DNA of 64,000 bases from Psychrobacillus insolitus (GTDB lineage Bacteria; Bacillota; Bacilli; Bacillales_A; Planococcaceae), in NCBI RefSeq assembly GCF_003254155.1, contig NZ_QKZI01000001.1, positions 744,001 to 808,000 of the forward strand, given 5' to 3'. Under the pieces are notes generated by a model, which saw nothing but the letters and a program-made list of their open reading frames with translations, was not told the origin of the DNA and ran no database searches. Shown here in pieces: positions 1-9,052 of the stretch. Position 1 is the stretch's first letter. Every line of letters starts with the position of its first letter. Made by a program: the position numbers and the translations under genes.

Positions 1-134
1 GGGAAAATAGCTATGCGTATGGGGACAGTTTTTCTGATTTACCTGTACTTGAACTCGTTGGACATCCAGTAGCTGTAAAACCAGAAGAAAAACTACGAAG
101 TGTTGCTACAGAACGTGGTTGGGAAATTATATAA
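1..134 (+). CDS. HAD-IB family phosphatase, C-terminal end (partial)
   Basis: The reading frame is open from base 3 and ends with TAA at 132-134, giving the last 43 residues of a protein whose start lies outside the window. The visible part contains [16 protein letters not shown] followed by [10 protein letters not shown] and a terminal RGWEII. This is the usual C-terminal signature of HAD-superfamily IB hydrolases related to phosphoserine phosphatase: the GDS..D motif binds Mg2+ and the VGxPxAV.P segment follows it. The substrate cannot be inferred from the tail. It converges on hisF with 1.27 kb of repeat-rich DNA between. Confidence 0.8.
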   Translation, partial: ENSYAYGDSFSDLPVLELVGHPVAVKPEEKLRSVATERGWEII

Positions 135-426
135 AAAAATGGTTTCTTTGTTAAATGACATTCGTGAAGAATTTTAGTTGACTATAATTTTTTTATTTGT
201 CACAGACTGTCCAGAAAGTTAGTAAACCTAATTTTTTTGCGGTAGTCTTTTCTTATGTAGTTTTCTTCATAAGTAATGTTTTGGTCGACTTCTCTCCTAA
301 GAGAGGCTGAATCTAACTTGTTTTCTAAACCTTTTTGAACTTATGTTTACTTTAATACCTTTGTGGATTATCGCCATCGTCATATGTTGTACAACCATCT
401 AATATAATTTAGGCTCTATTTGGCGA

Positions 427-612
427 ACAAGAAAGTATATAGAATTTCATTGACAAAAAAGCGTACCTCAAACGAACCTGCCAAAAAAATAATCCCAAAC
501 ATCATAAATGGTCAAAACCCACATACGACATATTTTAAAATAAGTGCCATAACGGGAGAAAAGTCCCTTTTGGCACTTATTTTTAGATAAGTCGTATAGT
601 CATTTTGCTATA
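427..612. repeat. Dispersed intergenic repeat, family 1, copy A
   Basis: This stretch reappears in reverse complement at 20405-20565, with the same order of blocks. Its core is an imperfect palindrome: ACGAC..AAAATAAGTGCCA on the left pairs with TGGCACTTATTTTT..GTCGT on the right (about 528-597), with a second small GGGA/TCCC hairpin in the loop. It contains no credible ORF. A T-rich run follows the inner stem, so it could act as a terminator for the HAD gene. Origin unknown; a small non-autonomous element is possible. Confidence 0.75.
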
Positions 613-855
613 TTTCACAAATCAGCATTAAAAATTTAAATAGAAAAGTTAAACATGTAGCAATGTTAGATGTCTAATTTATTTTTGAGGATTCACAGCC
701 ATGTAAGACAAAGTTTATTGGTTTGCTTCTAGGCGCTTGTATTTTTCTTAAAGTATAAGAATTTCACATACTTGGATCACGTTTTGTACAATTACTTCTA
801 GTCGCTTTGGACAGTATTATTGCTTACACTTTTACTTAAAAGAAAAACAATGGCT

Positions 856-1295
856 TAAGAAGAGAGGAACCACATACTTACCTAAAGAGGACGCCGAAGA
901 TGATATTTCGGCTGTCATTTCTCCTCTTACTTGGATGAATGCTTCTTCCTTTTTAGAGACACTTCTAAACAGAGTCATATTTCTTTCTAGTATCTTATGT
1001 AGAAAAGCTTATCTTCCTTAAAAATAAGCAAGAATTATAGTGTAGAAAAGAGGTTGGCGCCTGAAATTGTATCTTCAGGCGCATTTTACTAAGTAGAAAA
1101 GGATCTCCTCTTTTATTACCCAAAGCATTTGCCCTTTTCCCTTCGATGTTTTAGGGGAGCGACGGACAAACAATCGTAATAGGATGAACGAAAACAGAGA
1201 TGAGCTACGTGACTGCGTCACGTAGCTCATCTCTGCCTTTCTCTTTCTCGTTTATCCTATTATCCTATTATCGTAAGTTTCGTCCAAAGCGAACC
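856..1295. repeat. Dispersed intergenic repeat, family 2, copy C
   Basis: About 440 bp that matches 32703-33130 in reverse complement, with exact blocks longer than 30 bp (for example around 1020-1053). It holds two strong hairpins: GCGCCTGAA/TTCAGGCGC at 1057-1082 and the long palindrome at 1195-1235. Its right end (1277-1295) is also shared with a short third copy near 46768. One frame reads through part of both copies, but the differences there are mostly non-synonymous, so I treat the element as non-coding. Confidence 0.85.
1195..1235. terminator. Perfect long hairpin (GTGAC-TGC-GTCAC apex), probable bidirectional terminator
   Basis: Two 19-nt arms are perfectly complementary around a 3-nt loop (1195-1213 and 1217-1235). 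It lies between the converging HAD gene and hisF. The apex GTGAC-NNN-GTCAC recurs in the hairpins at 32746-32794 and 33211-33251. Flanking T-runs are only moderate, so termination is an inference from position and stability. Confidence 0.6.
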
Positions 1296-1365
1296 GTTAA
1301 AGTCCACATAGAAAAAGAGCGCTTCCGATTTTCTTATTTCACCAATATCATATATTGTACAACTA

Positions 1366-1402
1366 AAAAATAGGGCTCTCCATAAAGGATTGCCCCATTT
1401 TG
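1366..1402 (-). terminator. Likely terminator of hisF
   Basis: On the minus strand, directly after the hisF stop, GGGC pairs with GCCC around an internal loop with CC/GG pairs, followed by TATTTTTT. The spacing and the U-run fit an intrinsic terminator. Confidence 0.55.
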
Positions 1403-1403
1403 A

Positions 1404-2177
1404 TTACATTCGAACATTGATATCCTTATTGTGCAAATATGATTTAATCTCGCCAATCGTATAATCTCCGTAGTGAATCATCGACGCTACAAGTGCAGCA
1501 TCTGCTTTTCCTTCAGTAAAAACTTCTTCGATATGTTCTAGTTTTCCCGCTCCACCAGAAGCGATGATTGGCACATTTACTTTTTCCGACAATAATTTAA
1601 TCAATTCCACATCATATCCATTTTTCATACCATCTTTATGGATACTTGTACAAATAATCTCTCCAGCTCCAAGTTCCGTAGCTTGCTGTGCCCACTCTAC
1701 TACGTCCATACCTGTTTTCTCATGTCCAGAGTGCGTATAAACTTCCCAACGAATGATTTCTTGATCATCATTATAAATAGGCATAGCATCCAATCCTAAA
1801 ACAACACATTGTTTACCGTATATTTCTGCTGCTTCACGTAAAAGTTCTGGTCGTTGAACTGCTGCAGAGTTTACTCCAACTTTATCAGCACCGGCCCTTA
1901 ATAGTCGTTTAAAATCTTCTACCGTTCTTACTCCACCAATTACTGAAAAAGGAATGTATACTTGTTCCGCAACTTTACGAATCCATTCAATTTTTAGATC
2001 TTGATTTTTTAAAGAAGCAGTTGTGTCCAAATAGATTAATTCATCCGCTCCATCTTCTGTGTACTTCTTACCAAGTTCTGCAGGGTCTCCAATTATTGTT
2101 GGATTTCTAAATTGAACATATTTTACTGCTTGATCATTTAATACATCAATCGCTGGTACAATTCTTTTTCTAAGCAT
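1404..2177 (-). CDS. hisF: Imidazole glycerol phosphate synthase, cyclase subunit HisF
   Basis: 257 residues, full length for HisF, a (beta/alpha)8 barrel. With HisH it converts PRFAR and ammonia to imidazole glycerol phosphate and AICAR in histidine synthesis. The two catalytic aspartates are present (D11 in PAIDV; the second in the GLDA segment near residue 129), as are K19 and the phosphate-binding IGGVRT and ASGGAG segments. It differs from most HisF in reading VKYVQF where VKGVNF is usual, and CLDV is AIDV. It lies 6 bp downstream of hisH. No other his gene is present, which is unusual because Bacillales normally keep hisH and hisF inside a complete his operon. A role other than histidine synthesis cannot be excluded. 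Confidence 0.88.
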   Translation of the reverse strand: MLRKRIVPAIDVLNDQAVKYVQFRNPTIIGDPAELGKKYTEDGADELIYLDTTASLKNQDLKIEWIRKVAEQVYIPFSVIGGVRTVEDFKRLLRAGADKVGVNSAAVQRPELLREAAEIYGKQCVVLGLDAMPIYNDDQEIIRWEVYTHSGHEKTGMDVVEWAQQATELGAGEIICTSIHKDGMKNGYDVELIKLLSEKVNVPIIASGGAGKLEHIEEVFTEGKADAALVASMIHYGDYTIGEIKSYLHNKDINVRM

Positions 2178-2183
2178 ATTAGT

Positions 2184-2801
2184 TTACTCCTTTATCAACG
2201 AATATTTGCAAAAATTATCTAACAGCTGAATGCCGAATTTCCCGCTTTTTTCTGGGTGAAATTGAACTCCCATTACTTGTTCATTACCAATTACACTAGC
2301 AAAATTTTGTCCGTAATCTGTTTCACCAAGCACATCTTTTTCATTGATTGGTTGAGCAAAATAAGAATGTACAAAATAGAAATCAGTATTGTTTGGAATA
2401 TCTGTAAACAAAAAATGTCCTTGAGCGTCTTTTACTTGATTCCAGCCCATATGTGGAATTTTTTCTGTTTCTATTTTAAACTCAGGTACGCTTCCTTTTA
2501 GAAAACCTAAACATTCAACGTTTCCTTCTTCACTTGTTTCCAGCAAAAGTTGCATCCCTAAGCAAATTCCTAACAGGGGTGTACCTTTTGATACCTGTTC
2601 TTTTAAATAGTCACTTAAACCAGATTCGTTTAACACATCCATAGCGACTTTTGCATTACCTACTCCAGGTAATATTAGCTTTGTAACCGAATCATCATGA
2701 TCCTCAGCTTTAGTAATTAATTTCGTTTCATAACCTAAACGTGCAATTGCTTTTAAAACACTATGTAAATTTCCTGCTCCATAATCAATAATGCCAATCA
2801 T
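2184..2801 (-). CDS. hisH: Imidazole glycerol phosphate synthase, glutamine amidotransferase subunit HisH
   Basis: 205 residues, the normal length. It is the class I glutaminase subunit that feeds ammonia from glutamine to HisF. The nucleophile is C80 in GICLGMQ, and H182 and E184 lie in VQFHPEKSG, completing the triad. The start ATG at 2801 has GGAGGCAAG upstream. The gene is first in a two-gene unit with hisF and is separated from gltD by about 96 bp containing an A/T-rich tract that can hold its promoter. See the note on the lone HisHF pair. Confidence 0.9.
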   Translation of the reverse strand: MIGIIDYGAGNLHSVLKAIARLGYETKLITKAEDHDDSVTKLILPGVGNAKVAMDVLNESGLSDYLKEQVSKGTPLLGICLGMQLLLETSEEGNVECLGFLKGSVPEFKIETEKIPHMGWNQVKDAQGHFLFTDIPNNTDFYFVHSYFAQPINEKDVLGETDYGQNFASVIGNEQVMGVQFHPEKSGKFGIQLLDNFCKYSLIKE

Positions 2802-2888
2802 GCTCTTGCCTCCACTTTTTAGTATTCTTTTATTATGCCATTTCAGAGCAAAAAAAAAAACAAAAACTTTAGTACACTAGCAGAGTAA

Positions 2889-2914
2889 AACCAGTCGTTA
2901 TAAAACGACTGGTT
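2889..2914 (-). terminator. Terminator overlapping the gltD stop codon
   Basis: AACCAGTCGT and ACGACTGGTT form a 10-bp stem on the minus strand, followed by TTTT. The gltD stop codon (2898-2900) lies inside the hairpin. Confidence 0.65.
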
Positions 2915-4379
2915 GTTTCATTACATATTCATCTACTTTTTTGGCAACATCTTGCCCTTCTTTAATTGCCCAAACGATTAAACTTTGCCCTTTTCTAGCA
3001 TCTCCAGCTGTGAATACACCATCTACATTTGTTGCGTAATCTTTTGTAGAAGCAGCAATCTTTTTGTTCACAATTTTCACACCAAATTGATCAGCTAACG
3101 TTTGTTCAGGACCTTCAAAACCAATTGCGACAAATAAATATTGAGCAGACCATACTTTTTCAGTACCAATAATCTCTTTAAAATAATGGAATCCATCTTC
3201 ACCTAAGATTTTCTCCATTTGAACTGTATGAAGCTCTTTCAAATTACCTTCTAGATCAGAAATAATTTTTGTTGTTTGGATTAAATACTCACGTGGATCT
3301 TTTCCAAACTGTTCAGAAGCCTCTTCATATGCGTATTCTAATTTAAAAACAGCAGGATCAGTTGGCCATAAGTTATCTTCAGCACGTGTATTCGGAAGTT
3401 GTGGATGTTTACCAAACTGAACTACACTACGGCATTTTTGGCGAATAGCAGTTGCTACACAGTCCGCTCCTGTATCTCCACCTCCAATAACGATGACGTC
3501 CTTGCCTTTTGTATTAATGAACTGACCATCTGCGAAATTAGAATCTAATAAACTTTTCGTTGTAGAAGACAAATAATCCATTGCTAGATGAACACCATTC
3601 GACTTACTTCCATCCATATGAAGTTCACGCTGTTTTTGTGCTCCAATACAAAGGATAACCGCGTCATAGGAAGATTTTAACTCTTCAGCTGTAATATCTT
3701 TTCCAACTTCGGTATTAAGAATAAAGTCAATTCCTTCTTGTTGAAGTAAATGAACTCTGCGTTCTACAATGTCTTTTTCTAATTTCATATTCGGAATTCC
3801 ATACATCAACAATCCGCCAGCACGATCTGCACGCTCATATACAGTTACAGAGTGTCCCGCTTGGTTTAAGTCGTCTGCACTTGCAAGTCCAGCTGGACCA
3901 GATCCAATAATGGCAATCTTTTTACCAGTTCTACTGTTTGGAATTCTCGGTGTAACCCATCCATTTTCAAATGCTTTATCAATAATCGTGCGTTCAATAC
4001 TTTTTATTGATACGGCAGGGTCTGAAATAGCTAATGTACAAGATCCTTCACAAGGTGCAGGACAAACCCTCCCAGTAAATTCTGGGAAGTTATTTGTCAT
4101 TTGCAACCTTTCAAGAGCTTCTTGCCATTTCCCTTTGTAAACTAAATCATTCCATTCGGGTATTAGATTATTTATAGGACAACCAGCAGTTGTATTTCTA
4201 ATTTCAATTCCCATATGACAAAATGGAGTTCCACAGTCCATACATCTTGCACCTTGTTTCCGAAGAGCTTCATCTGTTAGTTTGGAAGAATATTCATTCC
4301 AATTTTTTATCCTATTAATCGGGGATTGTTCTTTACCCTTTTCTCTTTTGTATTCCATGAATCCAGTTGGTTTTCCCAT
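2898..4379 (-). CDS. gltD: Glutamate synthase (NADPH) small subunit
   Basis: 493 residues. GltD passes electrons from NADPH through FAD and iron-sulfur clusters to the large subunit, which makes two glutamates from glutamine and 2-oxoglutarate. The N-terminal domain carries clustered cysteines (CMDCGTPFC near residues 46-54, then CPAPCEGSC near 107-115). A FAD-binding GSGPAG lies near 158-163 and a second, NADPH-binding GGGDTG near 300. It starts 18 bp after gltB and is clearly co-transcribed with it. GltC, encoded divergently, is the expected activator. Confidence 0.95.
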   Translation of the reverse strand: MGKPTGFMEYKREKGKEQSPINRIKNWNEYSSKLTDEALRKQGARCMDCGTPFCHMGIEIRNTTAGCPINNLIPEWNDLVYKGKWQEALERLQMTNNFPEFTGRVCPAPCEGSCTLAISDPAVSIKSIERTIIDKAFENGWVTPRIPNSRTGKKIAIIGSGPAGLASADDLNQAGHSVTVYERADRAGGLLMYGIPNMKLEKDIVERRVHLLQQEGIDFILNTEVGKDITAEELKSSYDAVILCIGAQKQRELHMDGSKSNGVHLAMDYLSSTTKSLLDSNFADGQFINTKGKDVIVIGGGDTGADCVATAIRQKCRSVVQFGKHPQLPNTRAEDNLWPTDPAVFKLEYAYEEASEQFGKDPREYLIQTTKIISDLEGNLKELHTVQMEKILGEDGFHYFKEIIGTEKVWSAQYLFVAIGFEGPEQTLADQFGVKIVNKKIAASTKDYATNVDGVFTAGDARKGQSLIVWAIKEGQDVAKKVDEYVMKQPVVL

Positions 4380-4397
4380 CTGCTATTCCTCCTCCCG

Positions 4398-7300
4398 TTA
4401 TTTTTTTACAAATGCTAATTCTTTTTTGTCATTATTCGAAGATGTATCCAAAAATGCTTGCATTTCAGCCAAATCGTCTGAAAGGCCTTTTTCTTTATGT
4501 GCACTAATTTTATCCAACATTTTCTTATAATCGCTTGGTACTACTTTTACAAATTTCTCTATAGTTGTATCCCATTTGTCTAGGATACTCATCGCTTTTG
4601 AACTCTTTGTATAATAATAGTGATCCATGATCAATTGTCGAATTGAATGTTTTTCATCAGAATGTTCTATTCCTTCAAAACTAATCATTTCTGTATTACA
4701 TTTTTCTTTAAATCCGTCCACATCATCAACAAGTACATACGCAATTCCACCAGACATTCCTGCCCCAAAATTCTTTCCAACATCCCCTAAAATGACAGCA
4801 CGACCGCCTGTCATATATTCACATCCGTGATCCCCAATTCCTTCTACTACAACATCTACTCCACTATTACGAACTGCAAAACGCTCTCCTGCACGACCAT
4901 TGATGAATGCAGTTCCACTAGTTGCTCCGTATAGCGCGACGTTTCCAGCGATAACATTTGTTTCTGCAGCTCCCTTAACAGGTGCAGAAACAATTAGTTT
5001 CCCTCCAGATAAACCTTTACCAAAGTAATCATTTACATCTCCCGTAACATACATTGACATTCCATTTGGAACAAATGCGCCAAAACTCTGACCAGCCGAA
5101 CCAGTAAATCGAAGAACGATAGAATCGTCAACTAACCCTCTTGCTCCATATTGTTTCGAAATTTCACTACCAATAATAGTACCTACCACCCGATCTGTAT
5201 TTGCAATCGGATAATGCAATTCCACTTTCGATTCATTTACTATCGCTTGCGCAACTTTCGGTAGCAATTCTCGTAAATCGAACGATTCATCGATTTTATG
5301 ATTTTGAGGTGTTTTAAATGTCCGAACTCCTTCTGGTTGATATAATAAAGCACTTAAATTTAGTTGTTTTGCTTTCCAATGTTCTTTTGCACGTTCACTA
5401 ACTTCTAAAACGTCCGTACGACCTACCATTTCTTCTACTGTTCTAAAACCTAGTAAAGCCATATACTCACGAACTTCTTCTGCAACAAATTTCATGAAGT
5501 TCACTACATAATCTGCGCTTCCTGTGAATTTATCACGTAAATCAGGATTTTGAGTCGCAATCCCAACTGGGCATGTATCTAAGTGACATGCACGCATCAT
5601 TATGCAACCAAGAACGATTAACGGTGCAGTTGCAAATCCAAATTCCTCTGCACCAAGAAGTGATGCCATAACAACATCTTTACCTGTCATTAACTTACCG
5701 TCTGTTTCTAATACTACTCGTTCACGTAGCCCATTTAACATTAAAGTTTGATGAGCTTCAGCTAATCCAAGTTCCCATGGTAGACCTGTGTGTTTAATAC
5801 TTGTTTTTGGTGATGCACCTGTACCACCGTCATAACCGCTAATTACAATAACATCTGCTGCTCCTTTTGCTACACCAGCTGCTATAGTACCTACACCAGA
5901 CTTAGAAACAAGTTTAACGCTTATTCGTGCAGTTCTATTTGCATTTTTCAAGTCATGGATTAACTGTGACATATCTTCAATCGAGTAAATATCATGATGT
6001 GGTGGTGGAGAAATTAACCCAACACCTGTTGTTGAACCACGAACATCTGCTACCCATGGATAAACTTTATTCCCTGGTAACTGACCACCTTCACCAGGTT
6101 TTGCACCTTGTGCCATTTTTATTTGTAGTTCATCTGCTTGAACAAGATAATGACTTTTTACACCGAATCGTCCAGAAGCGACTTGTTTAATTGCACTACG
6201 ACGATTATCTCCGTTCGCATCTAGTTCGTATCTACTAGGATGCTCGCCGCCCTCACCACTGTTACTTTTTCCGCCTAAACGATTCATTGCAATAGCAAGT
6301 GTTTCATGTGCTTCTTGACTTAATGAACCGTAAGACATTGCCCCAGTTTTAAATCGTTTAACGATCGAATCCACAGACTCCACTTCTTCAAGCGAAATTT
6401 TTTTCACATCTTTTTTGAATGTCATCAAGTTACGTAAAAATCCGATTCGCTCTTCGTTTGCCATTTCGGCATATAGTCTGTAAAGGCCATAATCTCCTTT
6501 ACGAGTAGCCCACTGAAGTGTATGAATTGTTTTCGGGTTAAATGCATGATGTTCACCAGTACTTCTCCACTGGAAGTCACTGCCTGATTCAAGAGAATCT
6601 AGTGTTGATTCAATTGCTTTTAGATATCTTCTATTCGTCTCTTCGGCAATTGTATTTAAATCAATTCCACCTAATTGTGAAACTGTACCTGTAAAGTAGT
6701 GTTCGATGACATCTTTACTAATACCAACTGCTTCAAAGACTTGGGCACCTCTATAACTTTGTACGGTAGAAATCCCCATTTTAGACATTACTTTTACTAC
6801 TCCATCAGCGATACCTTTGCTATATTTAGCAACTGCTACTGGATAGCTACTAGAAATATGTCCTTCTTCAATTGCTTTTGCAATGGAAGCATAGGCTAGG
6901 TACGGATTAATCGCGTCTACACCAAAACCGATAAGAGCAGCAAACTGATGAACTTCACGAACTTCTCCCGACTCAACAATAATACTTACTTTCGTACGAT
7001 TACCAGTGCGAAGTAAATGTTGGTGAAGACTACTTGCTGCTAATAGTACTGGAGTAGTAACGATCTCTTTACTAATATTACGGTCTGAAAGAACGATTAA
7101 TGTTTTTCCAGCTTTTATTAAGTCTTCCACTAATACATTGATGTCTTGTAAATCACTTTCCAAATATCCCGACATTTCAAGTTCAATAACAGCTGATTTA
7201 AAGCCTTCTAAACTATTTTCTTTCAATTGATTTAGTTGACTATTTGTAAGCACCGGTGTTTCTAAATAGATTCTTTTCGCATTGGACGAACTTGGTTTCA

Positions 7301-8930
7301 GTAAATCCCCTTCTGCTCCAAGTAATGTCATCGTAGAAGTAACGATATGTTCCCGAATTGAATCAATCGGTGGATTCGTCACTTGAGCAAATAATTGTTT
7401 AAAGTAATTGAATAACGATTGCGGACGATCGGACAATACTGCAAGTGGAGTGTCATTCCCCATAGAACCTATCGGATCTTTTCCATCAAGTGCGATAGGA
7501 ACAATGTACTTTTGAATATCTTCATACGTATATCCAAATGCTTTTTGACGGAATACTAGATCATCTATTTGTTCTACTATTTCATCAACTGGCTGAATCG
7601 CTACTAGATTTTCATCTAACCATTGTTGATATGGTAGTGCACTTGCCATATCAGATTTAATTTCTTCATCTGAAATAATACGCCCTTGTTCTAAATCTAC
7701 TAATAACATTCTACCTGGACTTAGACGTTCTTTATAAAGAATATTTTCCTCTTCTACGTCTACTACTCCGACCTCGGAAGAAAAAATAATATAGTCATCT
7801 TTTGTTACATAATAGCGTGCTGGACGTAATCCGTTACGATCTAATATCGCACCGATTTGTTTACCATTTGTAAATGAAATAGCTGTTGGTCCATCCCATG
7901 GCTCCATTAAACTACTATGATAAGAATAGAATGCTTTCTTTTCATCACTTATATGTGGATTTTCAGACCATGGTTCTGGTATTAACATCATTGCCGTATG
8001 AGCTGGTGATCTACCTGCAAGTACAAAAAATTCAAATGCATTATCGAGCATGGAAGAATCACTACCATTTGTATCAATAATTGGTAGTAGCTTCTGAAGG
8101 TCATCACCAAAAGCTTCTGAAACAAATTGTTGTTCGCGAGCTTTCATCCAGTTGATATTTCCTCTTAATGTATTAATTTCCCCATTATGAACAATGTATC
8201 TGTTTGGATGCGCTCTTTCCCAACTTGGAAAAGTATTCGTACTATAACGTGAATGTACTAAGGAGAAAGCAGATGTAAATAGTTCATCTTGAAGATCTAC
8301 ATAAAACATATCAACTTCTTCAGGAGTGAGTAATCCTTTATAAACAATTGTTTGACTAGAAAAGCTTGCACAATAGAATTTACTATCATTTTTAGAAGCC
8401 CAATGTTCCACTTGTTTACGTATCAAATACAATTTCCGCTCAAATGCTAATCCATCTTGATTACTAGCTGATTTGATAAATACTTGTCGAACAACAGGAG
8501 CTGTCTCTTGTGCTTTAATACTTAACATAGATCCATTTATCGGAACTGTTCTCCATCCGATTAACTCTTGACCTTCCGCGGTTATAGTATCATTGAATTT
8601 TTGTTCAATAGCTAAACGCTCTTCTTCATTATTTGTAAAAAACATCATTCCAACGCCGTATTTTCCTTTTTCCGGTATTGTCCACTCGTTGCATACAACA
8701 CGGAAATAGGTATCTGGGATTTGAACCATTAAACCAGCACCATCTCCAGTTTGACCATCTCCACCTCGTCCTGCACGATGATCTAAGCGACATAACATCT
8801 CTAATCCTTTTTTTACAATATCATGTGTTGCATTGCCTTTTATATGCGCATATAAACCTATCCCACACGCGTCATGTTCAAATTCTGGATTATACATCCC
8901 CTGCGCTTCTGGTATTTTATGAAATGTCAT
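4398..8930 (-). CDS. gltB: Glutamate synthase large subunit
   Basis: 1510 residues, normal for the bacterial large subunit (called GltA in B. subtilis). It starts with a short propeptide; C22 in HDACGIG is the expected N-terminal nucleophile after processing. The order of domains is glutaminase, central domain, FMN-binding synthase barrel, then a GXGXG beta-helix. The [3Fe-4S] cysteines are seen in CIMMRACHLDTCPVG near residues 1108-1122. The start at 8930 is supported by GGAGGGG five bases upstream. It is transcribed away from gltC across a 122-bp shared control region, the same layout as in B. subtilis. Confidence 0.96.
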   Translation of the reverse strand: MTFHKIPEAQGMYNPEFEHDACGIGLYAHIKGNATHDIVKKGLEMLCRLDHRAGRGGDGQTGDGAGLMVQIPDTYFRVVCNEWTIPEKGKYGVGMMFFTNNEEERLAIEQKFNDTITAEGQELIGWRTVPINGSMLSIKAQETAPVVRQVFIKSASNQDGLAFERKLYLIRKQVEHWASKNDSKFYCASFSSQTIVYKGLLTPEEVDMFYVDLQDELFTSAFSLVHSRYSTNTFPSWERAHPNRYIVHNGEINTLRGNINWMKAREQQFVSEAFGDDLQKLLPIIDTNGSDSSMLDNAFEFFVLAGRSPAHTAMMLIPEPWSENPHISDEKKAFYSYHSSLMEPWDGPTAISFTNGKQIGAILDRNGLRPARYYVTKDDYIIFSSEVGVVDVEEENILYKERLSPGRMLLVDLEQGRIISDEEIKSDMASALPYQQWLDENLVAIQPVDEIVEQIDDLVFRQKAFGYTYEDIQKYIVPIALDGKDPIGSMGNDTPLAVLSDRPQSLFNYFKQLFAQVTNPPIDSIREHIVTSTMTLLGAEGDLLKPSSSNAKRIYLETPVLTNSQLNQLKENSLEGFKSAVIELEMSGYLESDLQDINVLVEDLIKAGKTLIVLSDRNISKEIVTTPVLLAASSLHQHLLRTGNRTKVSIIVESGEVREVHQFAALIGFGVDAINPYLAYASIAKAIEEGHISSSYPVAVAKYSKGIADGVVKVMSKMGISTVQSYRGAQVFEAVGISKDVIEHYFTGTVSQLGGIDLNTIAEETNRRYLKAIESTLDSLESGSDFQWRSTGEHHAFNPKTIHTLQWATRKGDYGLYRLYAEMANEERIGFLRNLMTFKKDVKKISLEEVESVDSIVKRFKTGAMSYGSLSQEAHETLAIAMNRLGGKSNSGEGGEHPSRYELDANGDNRRSAIKQVASGRFGVKSHYLVQADELQIKMAQGAKPGEGGQLPGNKVYPWVADVRGSTTGVGLISPPPHHDIYSIEDMSQLIHDLKNANRTARISVKLVSKSGVGTIAAGVAKGAADVIVISGYDGGTGASPKTSIKHTGLPWELGLAEAHQTLMLNGLRERVVLETDGKLMTGKDVVMASLLGAEEFGFATAPLIVLGCIMMRACHLDTCPVGIATQNPDLRDKFTGSADYVVNFMKFVAEEVREYMALLGFRTVEEMVGRTDVLEVSERAKEHWKAKQLNLSALLYQPEGVRTFKTPQNHKIDESFDLRELLPKVAQAIVNESKVELHYPIANTDRVVGTIIGSEISKQYGARGLVDDSIVLRFTGSAGQSFGAFVPNGMSMYVTGDVNDYFGKGLSGGKLIVSAPVKGAAETNVIAGNVALYGATSGTAFINGRAGERFAVRNSGVDVVVEGIGDHGCEYMTGGRAVILGDVGKNFGAGMSGGIAYVLVDDVDGFKEKCNTEMISFEGIEHSDEKHSIRQLIMDHYYYTKSSKAMSILDKWDTTIEKFVKVVPSDYKKMLDKISAHKEKGLSDDLAEMQAFLDTSSNNDKKELAFVKK

Positions 8931-8987
8931 GTGTACCCCTCCAATTTAAATAAATAGTCTCTTATGAATATTGTATGTTTTCAAATT

Positions 8988-9034
8988 GATATAAACAATA
9001 TATAATTTGGATATAAACCATCTATATATTAGAT
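8988..9034. promoter_or_regulatory. gltB/gltC divergent control region with candidate GltC sites
   Basis: The 122 bp between the two start codons contain a direct repeat GATATAAAC at 8988-8996 and 9010-9018, exactly two helical turns apart, and an interrupted dyad ATCTA-TATAT-TAGAT at 9020-9034. LysR proteins bind T-N11-A dyads, and the dyad has that form. It lies within the gltC leader, so binding could also explain autoregulation. No match to the TnrA consensus was seen. Assignment to GltC is inference. Confidence 0.45.
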
Positions 9035-9052
9035 AGATCGAAGGAGAGTCCT

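Noticed and set aside
856-1295. Insertion sequence or transposon gene in the repeats
   Set aside because: No transposase-like protein is encoded and no target duplication is evident. At most a non-autonomous element.
1404-2801. HisHF-like pair for sugar amidination (WbpI type)
   Set aside because: HisF retains both catalytic aspartates, K19 and the canonical LDTTAS segment, so the default assignment is IGP synthase; no sugar-biosynthesis genes are nearby.
3769-4140. Long plus-strand frames inside gltD, gltB, dynA, ypvA and katA
   Set aside because: They are antisense or out-of-frame shadows of well-supported genes, lack ribosome sites and give no recognisable protein.
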